Assembly: GCA_018713105.1 (NCBI GenBank)
Contig: DVFT01000099.1
Span: forward strand, 1-37,266
Length of the DNA: 37,266 bases
Direction: 5' to 3'
From: Candidatus Limivivens merdigallinarum
GTDB taxonomy: Bacteria > Bacillota > Clostridia > Lachnospirales > Lachnospiraceae
The number at the start of each line of letters is the position of its first letter. Position 1 is the first letter of the stretch. Shown piece after piece: positions 22,789 to 32,221 of this stretch. The notes beneath the pieces were generated by a model that was not told the DNA's origin, made no database searches, and saw nothing but the letters and a program-made list of their open reading frames with translations. A program made the position numbers and the translations under genes.

Positions 22789-23429
22789 ATAAGGAAGATC
22801 AGACCGTACACATCAAGATTGACAAAAATGTACAGATCCATGATACCAACGTGCACGTAAGAGACATTGCCCAGGTGGAATGCGGGGACAAAGCCATGGA
22901 GGCAAAGGTCAAGTCCCTGCGTCTGGACAGTGTTCAGGTGGAAAAGCCCGGCAGATATGTTTGTTCTGTGATGGGGATCTTCGCGGATATCCACCGAAGC
23001 TTCCCGGAGGTTGCCGTCGAGAATGTGGGAGAGGACGATTTCATCATCACCTATGAGAAACCGCTTCAGCCTCCGGTCTGGATCAGTTATCTGAAGACGG
23101 CGGCAGTTGCCCTGATCGCCTTTTTCGGGGCGGCGTTCGCCATAATGACGTTCAACAATGATGTGGATATCCCCAAGCTGTTCGGTCAGCTGTACCTTCA
23201 GTTCACCGGCCGGGAGTCAGACGGATTCACCATCCTGGAACTGACCTACTCCGTGGGGCTAGGACTTGGGATTTTGATCTTCTTCAATCATTTTGCCGGC
23301 AAAAAGCTGACAAAGGATCCCACGCCCATGGAGGTGGAGATGCGCCTCTATGAGGATGAGGTGGATACCACGCTGATCGAGGCGAGCAGACGAAAGCCGG
23401 ATAAGGAGAAACGGGGAGGCTCAAAATGA
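22785..23429 (+). CDS. spoVAA: stage V sporulation protein AA
   Basis: A 214-residue protein. The N-terminal soluble domain (about residues 1-90) holds the SpoVAA pattern of IQIHDTNVHVRDIAQVECG type and is followed by about two membrane spans. SpoVA proteins move dipicolinic acid into the spore during maturation and out on germination. GAGGAG precedes the ATG by 6 bases; both ends overlap neighbours by 4 bases. Confidence 0.88.
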   Translation: MNKEDQTVHIKIDKNVQIHDTNVHVRDIAQVECGDKAMEAKVKSLRLDSVQVEKPGRYVCSVMGIFADIHRSFPEVAVENVGEDDFIITYEKPLQPPVWISYLKTAAVALIAFFGAAFAIMTFNNDVDIPKLFGQLYLQFTGRESDGFTILELTYSVGLGLGILIFFNHFAGKKLTKDPTPMEVEMRLYEDEVDTTLIEASRRKPDKEKRGGSK

Positions 23430-23839
23430 AAGAACAGATCCTTTTGGCAGTGATTGGGCTGTCAGCGGGCTTCGTCATCTCAGGAGGCGTCATCGCGCTG
23501 CTGGTGGGTCTCGGGGCGATCACGCGGTTTGTGGGGCTTTCCAGGACGGCGGGGAAGGTCTGGCTCTATGAGGATGCCATTCTCCTGGGAAGCCTGTTCG
23601 GAAACTGGCTCACCGTTTATGGGATGCCCTGCCCGCTGGGAAACGTGGGGCTTGTGATTTTTGGAATCTGTTCCGGAATCTATGTGGGCGGGTGGATCCT
23701 GACGCTGGCGGAGATTGCCAATATTTTTCCCATTGTCGCCAGAAGGGTCGGCATCACGAAGGGATTAAGCCTGGTGGTTATTGCCGTAGCTTTGGGCAAG
23801 ACGGCAGGCAGCCTGATACATTTTTTCTTGAGATGGTAA
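23426..23839 (+). CDS. spoVAB: stage V sporulation protein AB
   Basis: A 137-residue integral membrane protein with about four hydrophobic spans; GWILTLAEIANIFPIVARRVGI is characteristic of SpoVAB. It overlaps spoVAA by 4 bases (ATGA). Confidence 0.9.
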   Translation: MKEQILLAVIGLSAGFVISGGVIALLVGLGAITRFVGLSRTAGKVWLYEDAILLGSLFGNWLTVYGMPCPLGNVGLVIFGICSGIYVGGWILTLAEIANIFPIVARRVGITKGLSLVVIAVALGKTAGSLIHFFLRW

Positions 23840-23853
23840 AGGAGAGAAACAAG

Positions 23854-24321
23854 ATGGCACAGGACAAGAAAGAAGAGAAATATAAAGCGTATAACGAGTA
23901 TGTGGAGCAGGTGACGCCGAAGCACAGCCTGCCGATGAACATGGTCAAAGCCTTCCTGGTAGGAGGAGCAATCTGCACGGCGGGGCAGGTGATCCGGAAT
24001 ATTGCCTTGGGGATGGGCATGGGAGAGGAGACGGCGGGCAGCTGGTGCTCTCTGATCCTGGTATTTTTAAGTGTCCTTTTGACCGGGCTGAACATCTACC
24101 CGAAGCTTGCCAAATTCGGCGGCGCGGGAACCCTGGTGCCCATCACTGGATTCGCCAATTCTGTGGCGGCGCCTGCCATTGAATTCCAGAAGGAGGGACA
24201 GGTATTCGGCATCGGATGCAAGATCTTTACCATCGCCGGACCGGTCATTCTCTTTGGAATCTTCACAAGCTGGGTGCTGGGGCTGATCTATTGGGCATTG
24301 GGGATGATGGGGATCCTATGA
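23854..24321 (+). CDS. spoVAC: stage V sporulation protein AC
   Basis: A 155-residue membrane protein with the SpoVAC hallmarks YPKLAKFGGAGTLVPITGFANSV and PAIEFQKEG. In bacilli SpoVAC behaves as a mechanosensitive channel in the spore inner membrane, releasing dipicolinate. ATG 23854 with AAAGGAGAG upstream is chosen over a longer reading through spoVAB. Confidence 0.93.
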   Translation: MAQDKKEEKYKAYNEYVEQVTPKHSLPMNMVKAFLVGGAICTAGQVIRNIALGMGMGEETAGSWCSLILVFLSVLLTGLNIYPKLAKFGGAGTLVPITGFANSVAAPAIEFQKEGQVFGIGCKIFTIAGPVILFGIFTSWVLGLIYWALGMMGIL

Positions 24322-24349
24322 GAAAGCCATTCATACAGGAGGGAAATTT

Positions 24350-25378
24350 ATGGACAAGCATTGTAGAATAGGGAAAAGCAGCCTGAGGTTTCCGGACGGT
24401 CCCCGCATTATCGCCCATTCCAGCCTTGCAGGGAAAAAAGAAGGAGAAGGACCTTTGGGGCCGCTGTTTGACCGCATCTATGAGGATGCCACACTGGGGG
24501 AGGACAGCTGGGAAAAGGCGGAGAGCACCCTGCAGCAGGAGGCAGCCAAGCTGGCTCTCAAAAAGGCGGGGCTCTCCTCGGAACAGATCCGTTACCTGTT
24601 CGGAGGCGACCTGCTGGGGCAGATCATTGCCACTTCTTTTGGGGTGGAGGAGCTGAATATCCCGGTCTTTGGGCTGTACGGGGCATGTTCCGTCTGCGGT
24701 GAGGCGCTGTCACTGGCAGCTATGACCGTGGCGGCAGGATATGCGGAACGGGCGATGGCAGTCACCAGCAGCCACTTTGCCAGCGCGGAAAAGCAGTTTC
24801 GCTTTCCTCTGGGCTATGGGAACCAGAGACCTCTCTCCGCCACCTGGACGGTGACCGGCGCAGGGGCGTTCATTGTGGCGCCCAAAGGGGGCGCGGTGAA
24901 GATCAGTGGGATCACCACCGGAAAGGTGGTGGACTTTGGAGTGAAAGATTCCATGAATATGGGCGCCTGTATGGCTCCGGCTGCCTGTGATACGATCTGT
25001 CAGCATCTGAAGGATTTTGGGCGGCAGCCCAAAGACTATGACCGGATCTTCACAGGGGATCTGGGGCTGGTGGGACAGAAGATCCTGATCAAGCTGCTGC
25101 GGGATGAGGGGATCGATCTGGCAAGCGTGCACGATGACTGCGGCATCGAGATGTTTGATTCCGATACCCAGGATACCCACGCAGGGGGAAGCGGGGCGGG
25201 ATGCTCCGCCGCGGTGCTCTCCGCCCTGATCCTTCCGAAGCTTCAGCGGGGAGACTGGAAGCGGGTACTGTTCGTGCCCACCGGGGCGCTGCTTTCCACC
25301 GTCAGCTTTAACGAAGGGCAGAGCGTGCCGGGGATTGCCCACGGTCTCGTGCTGGAACATTGTGAGGAGGAAACATGA
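24350..25378 (+). CDS. spoVAD: stage V sporulation protein AD
   Basis: A 342-residue soluble protein with a thiolase-like fold that binds dipicolinic acid on the SpoVA complex. Typical stretches are FGLYGACSVCGEAL, TSSHFASAEKQFRFPLGYG and PTGALLSTVSFNEGQSVPGI. AGGAGGG precedes the ATG by 6 bases. It overlaps spoVAE by 4 bases. Confidence 0.95.
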   Translation: MDKHCRIGKSSLRFPDGPRIIAHSSLAGKKEGEGPLGPLFDRIYEDATLGEDSWEKAESTLQQEAAKLALKKAGLSSEQIRYLFGGDLLGQIIATSFGVEELNIPVFGLYGACSVCGEALSLAAMTVAAGYAERAMAVTSSHFASAEKQFRFPLGYGNQRPLSATWTVTGAGAFIVAPKGGAVKISGITTGKVVDFGVKDSMNMGACMAPAACDTICQHLKDFGRQPKDYDRIFTGDLGLVGQKILIKLLRDEGIDLASVHDDCGIEMFDSDTQDTHAGGSGAGCSAAVLSALILPKLQRGDWKRVLFVPTGALLSTVSFNEGQSVPGIAHGLVLEHCEEET

Positions 25379-25734
25379 TGGAATATTTCAATGCGTTTTG
25401 GATCGGCGGTCTGATCTGCGCGCTGGTGCAGATCCTTCTGGACCGCACCAAGCTTTTGCCGGGGAGAATCATGGTAGGGCTGGTGTGTACAGGCGCGGTG
25501 CTTGGCGCCTTGGGAATCTATGAGCCCTTCCTTGAGCTTGCCGGGGCAGGGGGCAGCGTGCCTCTGCTTGGATTCGGCAGCACGCTCTTTCAGGGAGTGA
25601 AAGAGGCGGTGGATGAACACGGCTTTCTGGGCATTTTCATGGGAGGCTTTACGGCGAGCGCAGTGGGGATTTCGGCGGCGCTGATCTTCTCCTATCTGGC
25701 AAGCCTGATTTTTCAGCCAAAAATGAAGGAATGA
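25375..25734 (+). CDS. spoVAE: stage V sporulation protein AE (SpoVAEb type)
   Basis: A 119-residue membrane protein with three or four spans; LGFGSTLFQGVKEAV and GGFTASAVGISAALIFSYL are typical of SpoVAE. Last gene of the spoVA run. Its stop is only 8 bases from the stop of the convergent ABC exporter gene. Confidence 0.92.
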   Translation: MMEYFNAFWIGGLICALVQILLDRTKLLPGRIMVGLVCTGAVLGALGIYEPFLELAGAGGSVPLLGFGSTLFQGVKEAVDEHGFLGIFMGGFTASAVGISAALIFSYLASLIFQPKMKE

Positions 25735-25749
25735 GCATTCGCTCATTCC
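25728..25749. terminator. shared hairpin between convergent spoVAE and ABC exporter genes
   Basis: GGAATGAGC and GCTCATTCC form a perfect 9-bp stem with a 4-base loop. The stem includes both stop codons. There is no strong T tract on either side, so bidirectional termination is possible but not certain. Confidence 0.5.
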
Positions 25750-27512
25750 TCCGCTGCAAACTGACTGTTATAGAGATGGAAGTAAAATCCTTTCTTCGCC
25801 AACAGCTCCTCGTGGGTGCCCTGTTCGACGATCTGTCCCTGGTTCATGACCAGGATCCGGTCAGCATTCTGGATGGTGGAAAGCCTGTGCGCCACGATGA
25901 AGCTGGTGCGTCCCTCCATCAGGGTCTCGAACGCCCGCTGAATACGGATTTCCGTCCGGGTATCGATGGAGGAGGTCGCTTCATCCAGGATCAGCATGGG
26001 AGGCAGGCAGAGCATGATGCGGGCGATGCACAGAAGCTGCTTCTGTCCCTGGGACAGATTGCCGCCGCCCTCTGCGATCACCGTGTCATACCCCTCGGGC
26101 ATCCGCTGGATAAAGCTGTGGGCGTGCGCCTTTTTGGCGGCGGCGATGATCTCTTCCTCGGATGCGTCCGGGCGCCCGTAGGCAATGTTGTCGCGGATCG
26201 AGGCGGCTTTCAGCCAGGTTTCCTGGAGAACCATGCCGTAGCTGATCCTAAGGGAACGGCGGGTGATCCCTCGGATATCACAGCCGTCTACCTGGATGGA
26301 ACCTTTCTGGACGTCATAGAAGCGCATCAGAAGGTTGATCAGGGTGGTTTTTCCGCAGCCGGTAGGTCCCACGATAGCGATTCTCTGACCGGGCGCTACG
26401 GAAAGATTCAGATCCTTAATCAGCGTAACGTCTGGAGCGTAGGAGAAATCCACATGGGACAGGCAGATTTCTCCACGGGGGTGTTCCAGAACGACGGCAT
26501 CCTTGGGCTCTGCCGGGGCAGAAGGCTCGTCCAGCAGCTCAAAGACTCTGGCTGCGGAGGCGAGGGAATTCTGGAATTCCGTCAGCACGCTGGTGATGTC
26601 GTTGAACGGTTTGGTGTACTGGTTGGTATAGCTCAAGAAGCTGGAGAGCTGTCCCACAGTGATGCTCCCTGCAATTGCCAGGAGCCCTCCGGAAATGGCG
26701 ACACCGGCATAGATGGCAGAATACATAAACCGGGTGGCGGGGTTGGTGATGGAGGAGAAGAAGGTAGCCTTCAGGGAATACTCGGACAGGCGGTCATTGA
26801 TCTCGTCAAATCTGCGGTCCGCGTCTTGCTGGTAATTGAACGCCTGCACCACCTTGATGCCGCCCAGCATTTCATTGGTAAATCCGGTCAGCTCTCCCCG
26901 GGTCTCCGATTGTTTCTTGAACATGGAGAAGGATTTCTTCGCGATGAAATTCGCCACCACAAAGGAGAGGGGGCTTAACAGGACGACGATCAGGGTGATC
27001 CAGGGGTTGATGGCAAGCATGAAAAGGATTGTCCCCAGGATGGTGGCGACTCCGGTGAAAAGCTGGGTAAACCCAAGGAGAAGACCGTCGGAAAACTGAT
27101 CGATGTCTGTGACGATACGGCTGATCAGATCTCCGGAGGGGTGCCGGTCCACATAGGACAGGGGAAGATCCTGGAGGTGCTCGAATGCCTGTACCCTAAG
27201 ATCACGGACAATGCGGTAGGTGATCTGATTGTTAATGTGGTTCATGATCCACTGAGCCAGTGAGGTGATCAGGACGGAGACCACAATACTTGCGATCACT
27301 GCCAGAAGACCGTCAAAATTTACGTTCCCCTCCCCCACGATCTGGTCTACGCCGCGTCCCGTCAGGATGGGGACGTAGAGGGTCAGACCGACGGTCAGGA
27401 TGGACAGAAGGAGAGAGAGGATCACAAGCCCGCTGTAGGGGCGGATGTAGCGAAGGATCCGTTTCAGGGTTTGCTTTTGCTTCTTTTGTCTGTCGGATGA
27501 TGGATGTTTCAT
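25743..27512 (-). CDS. heterodimeric ABC exporter, half with canonical Walker B and degenerate signature
   Basis: A 589-residue half-transporter: six-span TMD (about residues 20-330) and NBD. Walker A GPTGCGKTT is near residue 381 and Walker B LILDEATSSID near 505 has the catalytic Glu. The H-loop is VAHRLST. The signature is LSQGQ (near 483) instead of LSGGQ. This matches the TM288/BmrD-like partner of heterodimeric exporters, whose altered signature completes the inactive site. It overlaps the upstream partner gene by 4 bases. The substrate (drug, lipid or peptide) is unknown. Confidence 0.92.
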   Translation of the reverse strand: MKHPSSDRQKKQKQTLKRILRYIRPYSGLVILSLLLSILTVGLTLYVPILTGRGVDQIVGEGNVNFDGLLAVIASIVVSVLITSLAQWIMNHINNQITYRIVRDLRVQAFEHLQDLPLSYVDRHPSGDLISRIVTDIDQFSDGLLLGFTQLFTGVATILGTILFMLAINPWITLIVVLLSPLSFVVANFIAKKSFSMFKKQSETRGELTGFTNEMLGGIKVVQAFNYQQDADRRFDEINDRLSEYSLKATFFSSITNPATRFMYSAIYAGVAISGGLLAIAGSITVGQLSSFLSYTNQYTKPFNDITSVLTEFQNSLASAARVFELLDEPSAPAEPKDAVVLEHPRGEICLSHVDFSYAPDVTLIKDLNLSVAPGQRIAIVGPTGCGKTTLINLLMRFYDVQKGSIQVDGCDIRGITRRSLRISYGMVLQETWLKAASIRDNIAYGRPDASEEEIIAAAKKAHAHSFIQRMPEGYDTVIAEGGGNLSQGQKQLLCIARIMLCLPPMLILDEATSSIDTRTEIRIQRAFETLMEGRTSFIVAHRLSTIQNADRILVMNQGQIVEQGTHEELLAKKGFYFHLYNSQFAAEE

Positions 27513-29254
27513 TTTGCATACGCCTCCTTTCCTTCTGACTGGGATGCACAGATCTCCTGATAGAGCGGGCTGCTTAGGAGCAGCTCCTGGTGGGTGCCGT
27601 AGCCGGCAGGGCAGCCGTCGTCCAGCACCAGGATGTGGTCTGCATTGCGGATGGCAGATACACGCTGGGAGATGAGAAAGACCGTCTGCGTGTGGGTGTT
27701 CTCACGGATCGCCTTGCGAAGCCTGGCGTCGGTGGCAAAATCAAGGGCTGACGCGCTGTCGTCCAGGATCAGGATATCCGGCTGTCCCACCAGCGCCCTG
27801 GCGATGGTGAGGCGCTGCTTCTGCCCGCCGGACAGGTTGGTGCCGCCCTGCTGGATGGAAAGATCCAGCCCATCTCCTTTTTGATCCACGAAATCCCTCG
27901 CCTGGGCAGTGTCTAGGGCTTGATAGATCTCCACGTCCGTGGCATCCCGCTTGCCGAAGCGTATGTTGTCCCTTAAGGAACCGGAAAAAAGCGTCGCTTT
28001 CTGGGGAACCATCCCCACATGCTCCCGGATGGAGGCGGGGGAGAGCGATTTCACATCCTGCCCGAACAGCCGGATGGTGCCGGAGGTACAGTCGTAAAAC
28101 CTGGGGATCAGGTTGGCAAGGGTCGTCTTGCCGGATCCGGTACCGCCGATGATGCCCAGCGTCTCTCCGGGCATCACCGAAAAGCTGATGCCCTGGAGGG
28201 CCTCCTTTCGGGATCCTGCGTAGGCAAAGCCGACGTTTTCAAAGGAGACGGCAGGAATGTCCTTTGGCAGGGAATCGGCAGAGGAAAGTTCGCTGCCTTC
28301 CTCGGTGATGGAAGGACTCAGGTCAAAAATTGCATTGACCCTGGAGAGGCTTGCCAGAGCTTTGGACAATAAGATGACCAGATTGGCAAGCTTTACAAGC
28401 TCGGTCAGTATCTGGGACATGTAATTAACAAGGGCGATGACCTGCCCCTGGGTTAAGTCTCCCTCATTGACCTGATGGCCGCCGAAAGAGAGGACTGCCA
28501 CAATCCCCAGATTGATGATCACATAGGTCAGAGGATTCAAGAGGGCAGAGATTTTTCCCACAAAGATCTGTTTCTGATAGAGTGCGCCCGTCTCATCCCG
28601 GAAGCGGGCTTTCTCTTCCTCCTGTCTGGCAAAGGCGCGGACCACCCGGATCCCTAAGAGATTTTCCCGGGTGGAGAGAAGTACCCGGTCCAGCTGCTTC
28701 TGTACCTTGGTATAGAGAGGCATGCTGGAAAGCAGGATGGCGAAGACCACCGCCATCAGCACCGGGATGGTCACGGCGAAGGGGACTGCCGCCCTTAAGT
28801 TCACCGTGAATGCCATGATCATGGCGCCGAATACCACGAAGGGGGAACGAAGGAACAGACGGAGAAACATATTTAACCCGTTCTGGACCTGATTGACGTC
28901 GTTGGTCATGCGGTTGATCAGTGTGGAAGTCCCGACGGTGTCGATCTCCCGGTAGGAGAAGGTGTTGATATGGGCGAACAGGTCGCTTCGCATGGCGCGC
29001 CCCGCGCTGACCGCGGATTTGGCGGCAAAATACTGGGCGGTCAGGGAAAAGCCAAAGCCCACGATGCCAAGCCCGATCAGCAGGAAGCACATCTTCAGGA
29101 GGTAGGTGCGGTCAGACTGGGCGATTCCCACGTCGATCATCTGTGCCACCACCAGAGGGACGAACAGTTCAAAGGTTGCCTCCAGCATTTTGAACAAAGG
29201 CGCCATAATGGTGATAAAGGGGTGAGGCTTTAGGTAATGGAGCAAACGTTTCAT
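27509..29254 (-). CDS. heterodimeric ABC exporter, half with degenerate ATP site
   Basis: A 581-residue half-transporter with a six-span TMD and NBD. Walker A GGTGSGKTT (near residue 368) and signature LSGGQKQR are canonical. After Walker B the catalytic Glu is Asp (LILDDSASALD, near 496), and the H-loop His is Gln (LISQRVSA). These are the marks of the TM287/BmrC-like member. Together with the downstream gene it should form one working and one degenerate ATP site. AAAGGATG precedes the ATG. The gene is divergent from a LysR regulator. Confidence 0.92.
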   Translation of the reverse strand: MKRLLHYLKPHPFITIMAPLFKMLEATFELFVPLVVAQMIDVGIAQSDRTYLLKMCFLLIGLGIVGFGFSLTAQYFAAKSAVSAGRAMRSDLFAHINTFSYREIDTVGTSTLINRMTNDVNQVQNGLNMFLRLFLRSPFVVFGAMIMAFTVNLRAAVPFAVTIPVLMAVVFAILLSSMPLYTKVQKQLDRVLLSTRENLLGIRVVRAFARQEEEKARFRDETGALYQKQIFVGKISALLNPLTYVIINLGIVAVLSFGGHQVNEGDLTQGQVIALVNYMSQILTELVKLANLVILLSKALASLSRVNAIFDLSPSITEEGSELSSADSLPKDIPAVSFENVGFAYAGSRKEALQGISFSVMPGETLGIIGGTGSGKTTLANLIPRFYDCTSGTIRLFGQDVKSLSPASIREHVGMVPQKATLFSGSLRDNIRFGKRDATDVEIYQALDTAQARDFVDQKGDGLDLSIQQGGTNLSGGQKQRLTIARALVGQPDILILDDSASALDFATDARLRKAIRENTHTQTVFLISQRVSAIRNADHILVLDDGCPAGYGTHQELLLSSPLYQEICASQSEGKEAYAK

Positions 29255-29311
29255 TTTTTCTCATCCTTTCTGGCAGGAGTTCTTTTTTCTGGCTTCGTTT
29301 TTTGATTCCTG

Positions 29312-29323
29312 TTATAATTATAA
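29312..29323. promoter_or_regulatory. palindromic -10 region between ABC exporter and LysR genes
   Basis: TTATAATTATAA is a perfect palindrome that gives a TATAAT on each strand (29313-29318 forward, 29317-29322 reverse). Back-to-back promoters sharing these bases would serve both divergent genes. The -35 elements are weak in both directions. Confidence 0.4.
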
Positions 29324-29362
29324 GAACATAGAAACGAATCTAAACAGAAAGTGGGGAACTCC

Positions 29363-30295
29363 ATGAATTTTAATCAGTTGAAATATTTTCAGTCGGTCTG
29401 CAAATACAACAATCTCACGAGAGCCGCCGAGGAGCTTCATATTTCCCAGCCGGGGCTGTCCCATGTGATCCATGAGCTGGAGCAGGAATTCGGCTTTGCA
29501 CTTTTCTTACGCCGGAACAAAGGGCTCATCCTGACCAATAAGGGAAAACAGTTTCTTGAGGAAACCAATCTTCTTCTGCAGCAGGTGGATTCCTTTGTGG
29601 ACCGTATGAAGCTTTTGGGGCAGGCGGATCAGAGCGTCCAGTTCGGCATCCCGCCCGCCAGCGCGACCTTGTTCTTTTCTCCCATCATGCAGGAGTTTCA
29701 CCGCAGATATCCGGAAATCAAAGTCAATGTGGTGGAAAACGGAAGCATCATGAACCACCGGAATGTCCTGGAGGGGAAGCTGGATCTGGCGCTGATGTCC
29801 TCCGATTCCCCGGTGTCCTCCGTCTTTGGGGCGCTCAAGATCGCAGTCACGAAGATCTGCCTCTATCTCTTCCGGGAACATCCTCTGGCACAGAGAACGA
29901 GCATCTCCCTGAAGGAAATGGAAGGTCTTCCTCTGGTGCTGCTTTCCGAGGATTCTTTTTTGACGACCAATACCCTAAAGACCTGCGCCATCTATAAGAT
30001 CGAGCCCAATATTATCCTGACCACCAACCAGATCGTGATCATCAAGCAGCTGATCGAGGGGAATACAGCGGGAACCCTTCTCTTTCACGGAACCTTGCCG
30101 GACAGCGAACGCTATCGGGCAATCCCAGTCCGGGAATTCCAGGATGCCTACATCTACCTGGTCTGGAATCAGAGCAATCCCATCAGTGCGGCAGCTAAGT
30201 CGCTGATCGAGGCAGCCAGGGCGGTCTATCCGAATCCCAGAATCGATTCCTATTGTAGTAGGAATCATCTGGAAAATCAAATACTTGAAACTTAG
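29363..30295 (+). CDS. LysR-family transcriptional regulator
   Basis: A 310-residue LTTR. The N-terminal winged helix (about residues 1-60) has LTRAAEELHISQPGLSHVIHELE, followed by a periplasmic-binding-like effector domain (about 90-295). The start MNFNQLKYFQSV at 29363 is typical; a GTG four codons earlier is the alternative. It is divergent from the ABC exporter operon, the most likely target. The effector is unknown. Confidence 0.92.
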   Translation: MNFNQLKYFQSVCKYNNLTRAAEELHISQPGLSHVIHELEQEFGFALFLRRNKGLILTNKGKQFLEETNLLLQQVDSFVDRMKLLGQADQSVQFGIPPASATLFFSPIMQEFHRRYPEIKVNVVENGSIMNHRNVLEGKLDLALMSSDSPVSSVFGALKIAVTKICLYLFREHPLAQRTSISLKEMEGLPLVLLSEDSFLTTNTLKTCAIYKIEPNIILTTNQIVIIKQLIEGNTAGTLLFHGTLPDSERYRAIPVREFQDAYIYLVWNQSNPISAAAKSLIEAARAVYPNPRIDSYCSRNHLENQILET

Positions 30296-30320
30296 GCTGC
30301 AATCAATTTTTTTTATGGCA

Positions 30321-30352
30321 GTCATCAAATTGTCATTTTTCTCTGTTAGAAT
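30321..30352 (+). promoter_or_regulatory. response-regulator promoter with direct-repeat operator (copy 1)
   Basis: GTCAT (30321-30325), six bases, GTCAT (30332-30336), then TGTTAGAAT, an extended -10 whose TAGAAT is 30347-30352. The same arrangement with identical spacing precedes the FtsX-type ATPase gene. Repeats 11 bp apart suit an OmpR-type dimer, so the operator likely serves autoregulation. Confidence 0.55.
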
Positions 30353-30377
30353 AACTTCAAAAAAGGAAAAAAAGAGG

Positions 30378-31046
30378 ATGGAAATCTATTATGTAGAGGA
30401 CGACAAAAGCATAGCGGAGCCGGTGAGGGGCTATCTGGAGGAGAGAGGCTTTCAGGTGACCATTTTGGGCACCTTTTTGGAAGCAAGGCAGCGTTTGGAA
30501 AAGCGTGTGCCGGCGATGGTGCTTTTGGACTGGAACATGCCGGACGGACAGGGAGACAGGATGTGCCAATGGATCCGCAGCAAGTTTCCGGAGCTGCCGG
30601 TTATTTTTTTGACGGTTCGGGGCGATTCCAGGGATGTGATTACAGGATTTTATAGCGGAGCGGATGATTACGTGACAAAGCCCTTTGAATTGGAGGTGCT
30701 GTATTCCAGGATCCGGGCGCTGCTTCGACGAACCAAAGGATTCAAAGAAAGGTACTTGTCCTGCGGTGGGATCCTGCTGGACCGGGAGCGGCGGACGGTT
30801 CACTGCGATTCCAGGGAGGTGGCTTTGAGTGCGTCGGAATATCAGCTCCTTGCCTGTCTGATGGAGAACATGGGGAGGACCGTGACCAGGGAGAAGATTT
30901 TGGAGCAGGTGTGGGATGTCAACGGCAATTATGTCAATGACAATACCCTGACCGTCACCATGAAGCGGCTTCGTGACAAGCTGCATCAGCCCTCCTGCCT
31001 GAAGACGGTTCGAAGCGTGGGATACCGGATGGAGGAGGAAACGTGA
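30378..31046 (+). CDS. OmpR-family response regulator
   Basis: A 222-residue regulator. Receiver domain residues 1-115 have the acidic pair Asp8/Asp9, phospho-acceptor Asp51 (LLDWNMPDG) and the VTKPF lysine. The C-terminal winged helix (about 125-220) has LSASEYQLLACLMENMG and VNDNTLTVTMKRLRDKL. ATG 30378 is preceded by AAAGGA and AAGAGG. It is followed by its kinase with a 4-base overlap. The nearby transporter suggests a role in antimicrobial-peptide or envelope-stress defence. Confidence 0.94.
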   Translation: MEIYYVEDDKSIAEPVRGYLEERGFQVTILGTFLEARQRLEKRVPAMVLLDWNMPDGQGDRMCQWIRSKFPELPVIFLTVRGDSRDVITGFYSGADDYVTKPFELEVLYSRIRALLRRTKGFKERYLSCGGILLDRERRTVHCDSREVALSASEYQLLACLMENMGRTVTREKILEQVWDVNGNYVNDNTLTVTMKRLRDKLHQPSCLKTVRSVGYRMEEET

Positions 31047-32221
31047 TCATGGGAAAAAACAAAAAGATCCTGTTGGGATTTGTGGTATCGGTAAGCCTCA
31101 TGGCGTCCATGGCTGCTGCGGCAATGTTATCCTACTGTGACCGTGAACGGCAGTTCGCGCTTTTAAATACCGTCTGCGAACGCATCCTGGAACAGGAGCC
31201 GGGAGCGGAGGAGGCGGTTTTTGCTGCGCTTAAAGGGGCTTCCGGGGAAGTTGGAGAGACGTCGGGAATTCTTCTGGAGACTTGGGGATACAAAAGCCCG
31301 GACTTTATGGGAAATTCCGGGAGAATGCAGGTTATGGCTGCTGCTGCGGGCGTTGTATTGGGGGCGCTGCTGTTTTTTGCCACGCTGTTTTGCCAGCGCA
31401 GAAAGGAAGCGTTGAGGCTTCGGTCTCTGGCAGATCATCTGGAACAGGTCAACCTTGGAACAGGGGGATTGTTTGCTGCCTCCGGGGAGGATGATTTTTC
31501 GAAGCTGGAGGATGAGATCTACAAGACGGTAACGTCTCTCAACCAGGCAAGGGATGCGGCGGTACAGGCGAGAAACGGATTCGCGGAGAATCTCTCCAAT
31601 ATTGCCCATCAGATCAAGACCCCGATTACAGCGATTTCCCTGTCCGTACAGAGGATGGGGGAAGGGAACAAAAGCCATAAGGATCAGATCCGGCGGCAGC
31701 TTGCAAGGCTTACACGCCTGGAGGAGGCGCTGCTGGTACTGTCACGCCTGGACGCGGGAGCCCTATCGTTCCAGAGAAAGGAGACGGATGTCTTCACGCT
31801 GCTGGTGCTGGCTGCGGACAATCTGGAGGAGTTCTTCCGCCAGAAGGGCGTCGCCGTGGAAGTGCCGGAAAACGGAGAAATGGCACTCAATGTGGATCCG
31901 GAGTGGACCATGGAGGCGCTGATGAATCTGATGAAAAACTGTCTGGAGCACAGTGAAAGACAGGGATCCGTCCGCTGTTCCTATACACAGAACCTATTGT
32001 ATACGCAGATCCTCATCTGGGATGAAGGGAGGGGATTTTCCAAAGAGGATCTTCCCCATCTTTTTGAACGGTTTTATCGGGGAAAGGATGCGAAAGAAGG
32101 GGGCATCGGGATCGGGCTTTCGCTTTCCAGGGAGATCATCGAGCGGCAGAACGGTACGATCCGAGCCGGAAACAGAGCGGAGGGGGGAGCTTGCTTTGAA
32201 ATCCGCTTCTACCGTCACTGA
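31043..32221 (+). CDS. sensor histidine kinase
   Basis: A 392-residue membrane kinase: span 1 (about residues 9-31), an extracellular loop of about 62 residues, span 2 (about 96-117), a HisKA domain with phospho-His189 in NIAHQIKTP, and a HATPase domain (N box NLMKNCLEH, then GRGFSKEDLPHLFERFYRG and GIGIGLSLS). BceS-type kinases for peptide sensing have almost no loop, so this one could sense a ligand directly. The GTG start overlaps the regulator stop (GTGA); ATG two codons later is the alternative. Confidence 0.93.
   Translation: MIMGKNKKILLGFVVSVSLMASMAAAAMLSYCDRERQFALLNTVCERILEQEPGAEEAVFAALKGASGEVGETSGILLETWGYKSPDFMGNSGRMQVMAAAAGVVLGALLFFATLFCQRRKEALRLRSLADHLEQVNLGTGGLFAASGEDDFSKLEDEIYKTVTSLNQARDAAVQARNGFAENLSNIAHQIKTPITAISLSVQRMGEGNKSHKDQIRRQLARLTRLEEALLVLSRLDAGALSFQRKETDVFTLLVLAADNLEEFFRQKGVAVEVPENGEMALNVDPEWTMEALMNLMKNCLEHSERQGSVRCSYTQNLLYTQILIWDEGRGFSKEDLPHLFERFYRGKDAKEGGIGIGLSLSREIIERQNGTIRAGNRAEGGACFEIRFYRH

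Noticed and set aside
25731-26978. A 415-codon open frame on the plus strand
   Set aside because: It is exactly antisense to the ABC exporter half at 25743-27512, which has every NBD motif. The antisense product has no recognisable domain and is Gly/Asp/His-rich, as antisense frames of GC-rich genes often are.
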